Source: Mesorhizobium sp. M7A.F.Ca.US.006.01.1.1
GTDB lineage: Bacteria; Pseudomonadota; Alphaproteobacteria; Rhizobiales; Rhizobiaceae
Reading direction: 5' to 3'
DNA length: 36,772 bases
Assembly: GCF_003997935.1 (NCBI RefSeq)
Contig: NZ_RZQL01000017.1
Location: forward strand, 9,356 to 46,127
Positions 1 to 6,663 of this stretch are shown piece by piece. Position 1 is the stretch's first letter; every line of letters starts with the position of its first letter. A program made the translations under genes and the position numbers. Under the pieces are notes generated by a model. It made no database searches. It saw only the letters and a program-made list of their open reading frames with translations, and was not told the DNA's origin.

Positions 1-234
1 GGCTATGTAACAGGCGTCATGCGTCTGGCAGGCAGCGTCGAGGCGGTTGACCGGCCGGGCCGACAGGTCGCCGGTGCGGGTGCCGGGGCCGCAATAATTG
101 CCGAAGACGAAAGGCGAAGGCCGCGCCATGGCGTAGCGGATCGGTTTGGGCAGTTCGGCCTCCGGGACCTTTGTCCACGGATTGGCGCAAGCGGAAACGA
201 AAAGCAGCGGCAGAATGGCAAGAACGGCTCGCAT
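1..234 (-). CDS. Phospholipase A2-like lipoprotein (3' part outside window)
   Basis: A minus-strand frame opens with ATG at 234 and stays open to base 1, giving 78 residues before the window ends. The N-terminus is a short hydrophobic signal followed by VSAC, a good lipobox with Cys16 as the lipidated residue, so the product should be anchored in a membrane facing the periplasm. Residues 46-76 contain NYCGPG and then DAACQTHDACY. This matches the phospholipase A2 layout of a Ca-binding Y-C-G-x-G loop and a catalytic D-x-x-C-x-x-H-D-x-C-Y helix, with His72 and Asp73 as catalytic candidates. Phospholipase A2 hydrolyses the sn-2 ester of phospholipids; activity here is inferred from the motif only. 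The C-terminal half cannot be seen, and the ribosome-binding site is weak. Overlapping open frames on either strand lack such motifs. Confidence 0.7.
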   Translation of the reverse strand, partial: MRAVLAILPLLFVSACANPWTKVPEAELPKPIRYAMARPSPFVFGNYCGPGTRTGDLSARPVNRLDAACQTHDACYIA

Positions 235-331
235 GTCTATCCGCGCCAGCTTTCTGAAGGATGTCCCTACGCGGCGAACGCACGCTTGATGCCACACTCG
301 CCGGTTTTGTGGCAAGGAAAAGGCGGCACGG

Positions 332-1213
332 CTAAACGAACAGGTTTCGCTCCCGCTCCACCATCTTGGTGATGAAGCTGGCGACGATCTGGACGCGGCG
401 CAGCGGCCGGACTGATTCGTGATAGACCAGCCAGTAGGCACGGCGGATCGGCGCGACCACATCGACGGATACCAATTCCGGCATCGAGCGGGCGACGAAG
501 GTATGCAGGATGCCGATGCCGGCGCCCGAGCGCACCGCCTCGGCCTGGCCGAGCGCTGAGGAGATGGCGAAGCTGGTGCGCCAGTCGGCGCTGAATTCGG
601 CCGCATAGTCGAGCGAAGGGCTGACGATGAGGTCCGGCACATAGCCGATGAGGGTGTGTTGGCCGAGTTCGGTCGCTGTTTTGGGCAGACCATTGGCATC
701 GGCGTATGCGCGCGATGCAAACAGGCCTAGCGAGTAGTCGACCAGCTTACCCGCCACCAGCCGGCCTTCGGTCGGCCGCTCGACGGTGATGGCGATGTCG
801 GCCTCGCGACGCGACAGGGAGAAGGAGCGCGGCACCGGCACCAGCTGGATCGTCAGTTCGCGGTGCAGGGCGGTCAGCGCGCCAAGGCGCTTGGCCAGGA
901 AGGCGACACCAAAACCGTCCGGCGCGCCGATGCGCACCGTGCCGGAGACATCGTCGCCTTCGCCTGATACGGTCGAGCGCGCGGCGATCATGTCGCCCTC
1001 CATGCGCTCGGCAATGTCGAGAAAGCGCTCGCCGGCGGGCGTCAGCTCGCTGCCGGTGGTCAGCCGACGGAAGAGTTTCGTGCGCAGCGCTTCCTCGAGT
1101 GCCGCGATGCGGCGCGAGACGGTAGCGTGGTTGAGCTCCAGCCGTTTGGCCGCGCCAAGGATCTGGCCGGCGCGCGCCACGGCAAGGAAGATGCGGACGT
1201 CATCCCAGTTCAT
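332..1213 (-). CDS. LysR-family transcriptional regulator
   Basis: A 293-residue protein of normal LysR length. Residues 1-60 form the winged helix-turn-helix, with the typical AAKRLELNHATVSRRIAALE stretch and an LTPAGERFL hinge start. Residues 90-290 form the periplasmic-binding-protein-like effector domain. It is divergent from mmsA across about 215 bases. LysR regulators commonly control the divergent neighbour, so it probably senses a valine, propionate or inositol degradation intermediate and regulates mmsA. The target is inferred from position; the family assignment is clear. Confidence 0.9.
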   Translation of the reverse strand: MNWDDVRIFLAVARAGQILGAAKRLELNHATVSRRIAALEEALRTKLFRRLTTGSELTPAGERFLDIAERMEGDMIAARSTVSGEGDDVSGTVRIGAPDGFGVAFLAKRLGALTALHRELTIQLVPVPRSFSLSRREADIAITVERPTEGRLVAGKLVDYSLGLFASRAYADANGLPKTATELGQHTLIGYVPDLIVSPSLDYAAEFSADWRTSFAISSALGQAEAVRSGAGIGILHTFVARSMPELVSVDVVAPIRRAYWLVYHESVRPLRRVQIVASFITKMVERERNLFV

Positions 1214-1310
1214 GGGAATGGTCCAGACGACTATCGTGGACGCTGCGTTCTGTGGTGGAACTCAATTTCTCAATCCGTCCAGCAGCAATTGCATCTCGTC
1301 ATTTGCGGGA

Positions 1311-1330
1311 ATTGATGCTCGGTCGTCAAT
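1311..1330. promoter_or_regulatory. Candidate LysR operator in lysR-mmsA intergenic region
   Basis: The inverted repeat ATTGATG / CGTCAAT (6 of 7 bases matching, 6-base centre) lies in the divergent promoter region. LysR proteins usually bind such interrupted dyads near the divergent promoter. It was assigned by eye, and there is no second site to compare. Confidence 0.35.
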
Positions 1331-1428
1331 CGTTATCTATTCTCCGCACAACGGTTGCGTTCTCCGTCGCGTTGCCATCCGCCGGCCGAAGGCAGACAAT
1401 GCAGCATCACAAACAAGGGAGAGAAATC

Positions 1429-2925
1429 ATGATCGATTATGGTCATTTCATCGGCGGCAAGCATGTCGCCGGGACCAGCGGCCGCAAGCAGGATGTCATG
1501 CAGCCGATGGACGGCTCCGTGCGCGGCACGGTGGCGCTGGCTTCGCAGGCGGAACTGCGCGCGGCTGTCGAGAATGCCAAGGCAGCGCAGCCGAAATGGG
1601 CCGCGACCAACCCGCAGCGCCGCGTACGCGTGCTGATGAAGTTTCTCGAACTGGTCGCCCGCGACTATGACGAACTGGCCGACATCCTGGCGCGCGAGCA
1701 CGGCAAGACGATCGCCGACGCCAAGGGCGACATCCAGCGCGGCCTCGAAGTGGTGGAAGTCTGTATCGGCGCGCCGCACATGATGAAGGGTGAATTCACC
1801 GACGGCGCCGGCCCCGGCATCGACGTCTATTCTATGCGCCAGCCTCTCGGCGTCGTCGCCGGCATCACGCCGTTCAACTTCCCGGCAATGATCCCGCTGT
1901 GGAAGATCGCGCCGGCCATCGCCTGCGGCAACGCCTTCATCTTGAAGCCTTCGGAGCGCGATCCGGGCGTGCCGATGCGCATCGCCGAACTGTTCCTCGA
2001 AGCCGGCCTGCCGGCGGGCATCCTCAACGTCGTCAATGGCGACAAGGACGTCGTCGACGCCATCCTCGACGATCCCGATATCAAGGCCATCGGCTTTGTC
2101 GGCTCGACGCCGATCGCCCACTACATCTATTCGCGCGGCACCGCCGCCGGCAAGCGCGTGCAGTGCTTCGGCGGCGCCAAGAACCACATGATCATCATGC
2201 CCGACGCCGACATGGACCAGACCGTCGACGCGCTGATCGGCGCCGGCTACGGCTCGGCCGGCGAACGCTGCATGGCGATCTCGGTGGCCGTCCCGGTCGG
2301 TAACGACACCGCCAACCGGCTGATGGAAAAGCTGATCCCGCGCGTCGAGAGCCTGAAGGTCGGTCCTTCGACCGACTCTTCCGCCGATTTCGGCCCACTG
2401 GTGACGCGCCAAGCCCTGGAGCGGGTCAAGGGCTATGTCGACACCGGCGTCAAGGAAGGCGCCAAGCTGGTGGTCGATGGCCGCGGCTTCTCCATGCAGG
2501 GCTATGAAGACGGCTACTATATGGGCGGCTGCCTGTTCGACAACGTCACCGCGGACATGCGTATCTACAAGGAAGAGATCTTTGGGCCGGTGCTCTCTGT
2601 TGTGCGCGCGCCGACCTATGAGAGCGCGATCAAGCTCGCCAACGACCACGAGATGGGCAATGGCGTCGCCATCTTTACCCGTGACGGCGATGCCGCGCGC
2701 GACTTTGCAAGCCGTGTCCAGGTCGGCATGGTCGGCATCAACGTGCCGATCCCCGTGCCGATCGCCTACTACACCTTCGGCGGTTGGAAGGCATCTTCCT
2801 TCGGCGACCTCAACCAGCACGGCCCGGACGCGTTCCGCTTCTACACCAAGACCAAGACGGTGACCTCGCGCTGGCCGTCCGGCATCAAGGACGGTGCGGA
2901 GTTCGTTATTCCGACGATGAACTAG
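1429..2925 (+). CDS. mmsA: CoA-acylating methylmalonate-semialdehyde dehydrogenase
   Basis: A 498-residue aldehyde dehydrogenase. The family oxidises methylmalonate or malonate semialdehyde with NAD and CoA to propionyl-CoA or acetyl-CoA, in valine and myo-inositol degradation. Visible marks are the cofactor loop FNFPAMIPLW, the catalytic Cys281 in GSAGERCMAI, and the C-terminal EEIFGPVLSVVR. The frame is open further upstream, but ATG 1429 follows the ribosome-binding site AAGGGAGAG and gives the usual family length and N-terminus (MIDYGHFIGG). It lacks the general-base Glu context of ordinary hydrolytic aldehyde dehydrogenases, as expected for the acylating subgroup. A LysR gene is divergent. 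The last 14 codons are repeated, degenerate, just downstream (see 2979-3022). Confidence 0.93.
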   Translation: MIDYGHFIGGKHVAGTSGRKQDVMQPMDGSVRGTVALASQAELRAAVENAKAAQPKWAATNPQRRVRVLMKFLELVARDYDELADILAREHGKTIADAKGDIQRGLEVVEVCIGAPHMMKGEFTDGAGPGIDVYSMRQPLGVVAGITPFNFPAMIPLWKIAPAIACGNAFILKPSERDPGVPMRIAELFLEAGLPAGILNVVNGDKDVVDAILDDPDIKAIGFVGSTPIAHYIYSRGTAAGKRVQCFGGAKNHMIIMPDADMDQTVDALIGAGYGSAGERCMAISVAVPVGNDTANRLMEKLIPRVESLKVGPSTDSSADFGPLVTRQALERVKGYVDTGVKEGAKLVVDGRGFSMQGYEDGYYMGGCLFDNVTADMRIYKEEIFGPVLSVVRAPTYESAIKLANDHEMGNGVAIFTRDGDAARDFASRVQVGMVGINVPIPVPIAYYTFGGWKASSFGDLNQHGPDAFRFYTKTKTVTSRWPSGIKDGAEFVIPTMN

Positions 2926-2978
2926 CCGGACGATTTTCTCGCTGCGCGTCCTCGCCTGCAGCTGCAGGCGCGCGGGCA

Positions 2979-3022
2979 GGCATCAAGGACCGTGCGGAAT
3001 TCGTCATCTCGACGATGAAACT
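2979..3022 (+). repeat. Degenerate duplicate of the mmsA 3' end
   Basis: This stretch repeats bases 2881-2925, the last codons of mmsA. GIKDGAEFVIPTMN is echoed as GIKDRAEFVISTMK when read in the equivalent frame. Most of the few differences are at third codon positions (gag/gaa, gtt/gtc, att/atc). It has no start codon of its own and lies just before the terminator at 3053-3080, so it looks like a leftover coding tail from another mmsA copy. Confidence 0.65.
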
Positions 3023-3052
3023 GACGGGACAACAGATTGATCTGGATTTTAA

Positions 3053-3080
3053 GGCCCGGGCTCGCGCCCGGGCCTTTTTT
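3053..3080 (+). terminator. Rho-independent terminator after mmsA
   Basis: A perfect 9-bp GC stem (GGCCCGGGC / GCCCGGGCC) with loop TCGC is followed by six T residues. It lies 130 bases after the mmsA stop and directly after the duplicated tail. Confidence 0.9.
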
Positions 3081-3239
3081 CCAATCCGGTGCGACCCTAT
3101 CCGCTTGAACGCTAATGTGATGGAACCAAGTAGGCCTCTGCCGTCTTGGTCTGCAGTCCTGCCGCAAGGAGGTACGGCAGATCAAGCAACGGCGCTGGCG
3201 ACAGCTTCGGGGACATCGTCTGGCGCAAGGAGGTGTCAG

Positions 3240-3539
3240 ATGACCCGTCTTGTGGCAACGCTATTTTTCGCGGCGGTTTCCGCGTTTGCCGCCGTCCCGG
3301 CGCTGGCGGAGCAATGCGCCGCCCGTGCGGATATGATCAAAGCGCTCGGGGAAAAATTCCACGAAAACGAAGCGGCGCGCGGCTTGGTCAACCCGAGCGT
3401 GATTCTTGAGATATTCGTCTCCGACCAGGGCACCTGGACGATTCTTGCCACCGACACGCATGGTCAGAGCTGCGTCATCACGGCGGGCGAAGGCTGGGAC
3501 GGTTCGTTGATGGCGGCGGCTGCCTTGCCAGGGACTTGA
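3240..3539 (+). CDS. Small secreted protein of unknown function
   Basis: A 99-residue protein whose ATG at 3240 follows an excellent AAGGAGGT site. The first 23 residues are a signal peptide (MTRLVATLFFAAVSAFAAVP, then ALA before EQC), so it should be periplasmic. The mature part has two cysteines, which could form a disulfide, and a short beta-like core (IFVSDQGTWTILATDTHGQSCVI). This resembles small periplasmic proteins frequent in Rhizobiales. I do not recognise a named family. It sits alone between the mmsA terminator and the convergent GntR gene. Confidence 0.7.
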   Translation: MTRLVATLFFAAVSAFAAVPALAEQCAARADMIKALGEKFHENEAARGLVNPSVILEIFVSDQGTWTILATDTHGQSCVITAGEGWDGSLMAAAALPGT

Positions 3540-3592
3540 CCCGAGCTTCCAGCAAGCGTCGGCGACGAAAGCGCACCGGATATAAAAGAGGT

Positions 3593-4252
3593 TCAGCGCG
3601 TCGCAGCCGTCTCGGCGTGGCCGCGGAGCAGCGCCATAAGGCGTTTGGCGTCCTTGGCCGCGGCCTCCTCGTCGCCGGCAAGGATCGAGCGGATCAGCGC
3701 GACATGGTGCTCGGCGGATTCGGCTAGACCGGTCTCGGCCTTGTAGCGGAACCAGAAGCGTCGGCTGTGGGTCTGCAAAGGGGCGGCCAAGCGGGCGGCG
3801 AAGGGATTGTCGGCAGCCAGCGCCAGCGCTTCGTCGAGTGCCTTGTCGGCCTGGATGAAGGCAAGCACGTTGCCCGAGATCACCGCTTTCTGCATGGCAA
3901 GCGCTGCTTCGTGAAACAGGTCGGCGGCCTCGCGGGTGACGAAGCGGGCGGCCGAGCGGGCGAGCACCACCTCGACGCCTCGACGCGCGTCGAGCACGCG
4001 CAGCCAGTCGCCGGGATGGAGCGGGGCGATGGCGATGCCGGCGCGCGGCCTGACGTCAAGCAGCCCTTCCCAGGCCAGCCGCTGGATCGCCTCGCGCACC
4101 GGTGTCCTGCCAAGCCCGAGTCTGTCGATCAGGGCGCCCTCGGTGACGAAGCTTGCCGGGGCCAGTTCGAGCGTGACGATCATGTGCTCGAGCACATGGT
4201 AGGCCTTGGCGGCGGCCGGCTCGGTCGGGGGGCTTGCTGCTATGGATATCAA
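3593..4252 (-). CDS. GntR-family (FCD domain) regulator, likely repressor of hydroxyproline genes
   Basis: The N-terminal winged helix (roughly residues 15-75 of a 219-residue product) carries the GntR pattern LGLGRTPVREAIQRLAWEGLL. The rest is an all-helical FCD-type effector domain. A GTG start at 4285 is possible but would lie in an operator palindrome. TTG at 4252 follows AGGAG by 7 bases and fits better. The gene is divergent from the hydroxyproline operon, whose promoter is overlapped by TGATATATC repeats. In Sinorhizobium meliloti the hyp locus is repressed by the GntR protein HypR, so this is probably its counterpart, relieved by a hydroxyproline-pathway molecule. The effector is not deducible from sequence. 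Confidence 0.88.
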   Translation of the reverse strand: MISIAASPPTEPAAAKAYHVLEHMIVTLELAPASFVTEGALIDRLGLGRTPVREAIQRLAWEGLLDVRPRAGIAIAPLHPGDWLRVLDARRGVEVVLARSAARFVTREAADLFHEAALAMQKAVISGNVLAFIQADKALDEALALAADNPFAARLAAPLQTHSRRFWFRYKAETGLAESAEHHVALIRSILAGDEEAAAKDAKRLMALLRGHAETAATR

Positions 4253-4263
4253 ACGCGCTCTCC

Positions 4264-4284
4264 TGATATATCTTGAATATATCA
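4264..4284. promoter_or_regulatory. GntR operator 1
   Basis: The inverted repeat TGATATATC-TTG-AATATATCA sits just upstream of the ribosome-binding site of the GntR gene. The half-site TGATATATC recurs at 4330-4339, so it is probably the autoregulatory operator. Confidence 0.6.
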
Positions 4285-4298
4285 CAGCGGAATCCGCA

Positions 4299-4327
4299 TT
4301 GACAGCGGGTTTGTTAATAGATATACC
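4299..4327 (+). promoter_or_regulatory. Promoter of the hydroxyproline operon
   Basis: A consensus -35 TTGACA (4299-4304) is followed, after a 17-base spacer, by a -10 TATACC (4322-4327). It lies 28 bases upstream of the deaminase start. Confidence 0.6.
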
Positions 4328-4339
4328 ACTGATATATCA
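4318..4339. promoter_or_regulatory. GntR operator 2 over the -10 region
   Basis: TAGATATAC, a CAC centre, then the perfect palindrome TGATATATCA. It shares the half-site of operator 1 and overlaps the -10 element and predicted start of transcription, the classic position for repression. Confidence 0.55.
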
Positions 4340-4354
4340 GATGGAGAGATGATC

Positions 4355-5248
4355 ATGTGGACCGGAGTTTTTCCTGCCGTCACGACCAAATTCACCGCGG
4401 ATGATCGCCTCGATCATGCCGAGATGGAGCGCTGCTTCAGCCTGCAGATGGAGGCCGGCTGCGACGGCATCATCGTCTGCGGATCGCTCGGGGAAGGGCC
4501 GATGCTGTCTCCCGACGAGAAGATCGAGGTGCTGAAGACCGCGCAGAAAGTTGCCGGCAAGAAGCCGGTGCTGCTGACGGTGAACGAGGCCGGCACACGT
4601 GAGGCGGCCAGCATCGCCAAGCGCGCGAGCCGGGAAGGCGCCAACGGCCTCATGGTCGTGCCGAGCCCGATCTACCACACCAATGCGGAAGAGACGGTCG
4701 CTGCGCTGCGCGCGGTCGCCGAGGCGGGCGACCTGCCGGTCATGATCTACTCCAACCGGCTCGCCTACCGGGTCGACGTCAGCGTCGACCAGATGGAGGA
4801 ACTGGCGTCGGACAAGCGCTTCGTCGCGATCAAGGAATCCTCCGACGACATCCGTCGCTCGACCGAGATCATCAATCGCCTGGGCACCCGCTACGACCTG
4901 TTCACCGGCGTCGACAATCTGGCTTTCGAGGCGCTGTCGGTCGGCGCCATCGGCTGGGTGGCCGGACTTGTCACCGCGTTCCCGCGCGAGACGGTCGCCA
5001 TCTACCAGCTGATGAAGCAGGGTCGCCGCGAAGAGGCGCTTGGCATCTACCGCTGGTTCCGGCCCCTGCTCGATCTCGACGTCTCGACCTATCTGGTCCA
5101 AAACATCAAGCTTGCCGAAGTGTTCGCGATCAACACAAATGACCGCGTTCGCATGCCGCGCCAGCCGTTGTCTGGGGAGCGCCGCAAGGCTGTCGAGAAG
5201 ATCGTCAAGGATGCGCTCGCCGTGCGACCGACACTGCCGACATTTTGA
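4355..5248 (+). CDS. hypD: DapA-family lyase, probable 1-pyrroline-4-hydroxy-2-carboxylate deaminase
   Basis: A 297-residue TIM-barrel enzyme of the dihydrodipicolinate synthase / N-acetylneuraminate lyase family. The phosphate/carboxylate loop GSLGEG, the tyrosine at residue 132 (MIYSNR) and the Schiff-base lysine at residue 160 (FVAIKESSDD) are present. ATG 4355 is preferred over ATG 4349 because GGAGAG directly abuts the latter. With the adjacent oxidase and epimerase it fits the trans-4-hydroxy-L-proline pathway, in which this family deaminates pyrroline-4-hydroxy-2-carboxylate to 2-oxoglutarate semialdehyde. The family is certain; the exact substrate is inferred from the operon. Confidence 0.85.
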   Translation: MWTGVFPAVTTKFTADDRLDHAEMERCFSLQMEAGCDGIIVCGSLGEGPMLSPDEKIEVLKTAQKVAGKKPVLLTVNEAGTREAASIAKRASREGANGLMVVPSPIYHTNAEETVAALRAVAEAGDLPVMIYSNRLAYRVDVSVDQMEELASDKRFVAIKESSDDIRRSTEIINRLGTRYDLFTGVDNLAFEALSVGAIGWVAGLVTAFPRETVAIYQLMKQGRREEALGIYRWFRPLLDLDVSTYLVQNIKLAEVFAINTNDRVRMPRQPLSGERRKAVEKIVKDALAVRPTLPTF

Positions 5249-5255
5249 TGGCTTT

Positions 5256-5308
5256 CTTCTCCCCGTTCATGGGGAGAAGATGGCGGCAGCCAGATGAGGG
5301 GCAGCGCC
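5256..5308. repeat. Palindromic repeat copy 1 (inverted partner 5344-5396)
   Basis: The unit begins CTTCTCCCCGTTCATGGGGA, continues through GAAG, and ends in a GATGAGGGGCAGCGC-like tail. The reverse complement of 5344-5396 matches it with few differences. It lies between hypD and the FAD oxidase and contains the oxidase ATG at 5294. The same family occurs at 20271-20444. Confidence 0.8.
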
Positions 5309-6631
5309 TACGTGTCAGGAAATTCCAAGTCGACAGAAGCAGGGCGCAGCCCCTCATCCGCCCTTCGGGCACCTTCTCCCCGTGAACGGGGAGAAGGGGA
5401 GGACATCGCTATCATCGGTGGCGGCATCATCGGCATCTGCGCCGCTGCCTCTCTCGCCGAGGCGGGACGCAGGGTCACCGTCTTCGATCGCACAGGCATT
5501 TGCGAGGAGACGAGCTCCGGCAATGCCGCCGCCTTCGCCTTCTCCGACGTGTTGCCGCTGGCCCACAAGGGCATGATGCGGCAGCTGCCGAAATGGCTGG
5601 CCGATCCGCTCGGACCGCTCAGCATTCCGCCCGCCTATTTGCCGAAGCTTCTGCCCTGGCTGATCCGCTTCTGGCGCGCCGGTGCGCCTGGAAAGTACGA
5701 AGCGAGCCTGGCCGCTCAGGCGGGCGTGATGAAGCTTGCCGAAGCGGAGTGGATGGGCCTGCTCGATCGCTCCGGTACGCGCTCGATGCTGCGCGAGGAT
5801 GGCTCGCTCGAGCTCTACGAAAGCGAAGCCGAGTTCCAGGCCGGGCTAAGCGGCTGGGCGGCGCGTGAGCGTTTCGGCATCGGTTTCCGCCATGTCGAGG
5901 GCGAGGAACTAGCTGCCTTGCAGCCGGGGCTGTCGCCGCGCTTCATCAAAGGCACGTTCGTGCCGGGATGGAAGACGGTCGCCGACCCGAAACTGCTGGG
6001 CAAGGCGGTGTGGGCCTACGCACAAAGCAAAGGCGCCCGATTTGAGCTGGCCCGAATCAGCCAAGTCGCGGCGGATCAGGATGGTGCGACGCTGACGTTG
6101 GCAGACGGCACCACAAGGCAGGCGCGACACCTTGTCGTCGCCGCCGGCGCATGGTCGCATCTGCTGGCGCGGCAGCTCGGCGATCGCATTCCGCTGGAAA
6201 CCGAGCGCGGCTACAACACCACGCTGCCGACGAGTGCCTTCGACGTGAAGCGGATGCTGATCTTCTCCGGCCATGGTTTCGTCGTCACGCCGCTCGAAAC
6301 GGGCCTGCGCGTCGGCGGCGCCGTCGAACTCGGCGGCATCGAGCGGCCGCCCAATTATGCCAGGTCGAAGGCGCTGCTGCGGAAGGCGCAGAAATTCCTG
6401 CCGGGGCTCGACCCCTCAGGTGGGCGCGAATGGATGGGGTTCCGTCCCTCGCTGCCGGATTCAGTGCCCGTCATCGGCGGCGCGCCGGGAAGGCGGTCGG
6501 TGGTCTATGCCTTCGGCCATGGCCATCTCGGCCTGACCCAGGCGGCGGCCACCGGACGGTTGATCCGGGATCTTGTCCTGGGGCAGACTCCACCGATCGA
6601 TCTGGCCCCCTTCAGTCCGCAACGATTTTGA
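5294..6631 (+). CDS. hypO: FAD-dependent D-amino-acid oxidoreductase, probable cis-4-hydroxy-D-proline oxidase
   Basis: A 445-residue DadA/DAO-type flavoprotein. The FAD Rossmann motif GGGIIG is at residues 42-47 (DIAIIGGGIIGICAAASLAE), instead of near residue 10 as usual. A second FAD region is LVVAAGAWSHLLA, and the C-terminal GHGHLGLTQAAATGRLI is typical of the family. In the hydroxyproline route it would oxidise cis-4-hydroxy-D-proline to the pyrroline that the upstream deaminase uses. The first 35 residues (SPSSALRAPSPRERGEGE and before) are encoded by the repeat pair 5256-5396 and look non-native. In-frame starts before the FAD motif are ATG 5294 and GTG 5312 only. The native start seems to have been displaced by the repeat. 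Confidence 0.85.
   Translation: MRGSAYVSGNSKSTEAGRSPSSALRAPSPRERGEGEDIAIIGGGIIGICAAASLAEAGRRVTVFDRTGICEETSSGNAAAFAFSDVLPLAHKGMMRQLPKWLADPLGPLSIPPAYLPKLLPWLIRFWRAGAPGKYEASLAAQAGVMKLAEAEWMGLLDRSGTRSMLREDGSLELYESEAEFQAGLSGWAARERFGIGFRHVEGEELAALQPGLSPRFIKGTFVPGWKTVADPKLLGKAVWAYAQSKGARFELARISQVAADQDGATLTLADGTTRQARHLVVAAGAWSHLLARQLGDRIPLETERGYNTTLPTSAFDVKRMLIFSGHGFVVTPLETGLRVGGAVELGGIERPPNYARSKALLRKAQKFLPGLDPSGGREWMGFRPSLPDSVPVIGGAPGRRSVVYAFGHGHLGLTQAAATGRLIRDLVLGQTPPIDLAPFSPQRF
5344..5396. repeat. Palindromic repeat copy 2, translated in frame
   Basis: An inverted copy of 5256-5308, ending in the self-complementary CTTCTCCCCGTGAACGGGGA then GAAG. It is read through in the oxidase frame as part of SPSSALRAPSPRERGEG. 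The two copies could fold back as a long hairpin around the oxidase start. Confidence 0.8.
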
Positions 6632-6663
6632 TTTTTTCGGGTTTTTGATTTTCGAGGAGCGTC

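Noticed and set aside
19..372. A 117-codon plus-strand frame at the left edge
   Set aside because: The minus strand here carries the lipobox and phospholipase A2 motifs; the plus frame has neither motif nor start signal.
1333..2820. A 495-codon open frame on the minus strand across mmsA
   Set aside because: It is the antisense of a clear aldehyde dehydrogenase gene; long antisense frames are expected at this GC content. Its product is His/Asp/Arg-rich low-complexity without motifs.
4253..4285. GTG 4285 as the start of the GntR gene
   Set aside because: It lies in the TGATATATC dyad and lacks a ribosome-binding site, while TTG 4252 has AGGAG at good spacing.
4337..5101. A 254-codon minus-strand frame across hypD
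   Set aside because: Antisense shadow of the deaminase with no ribosome-binding site or motif.
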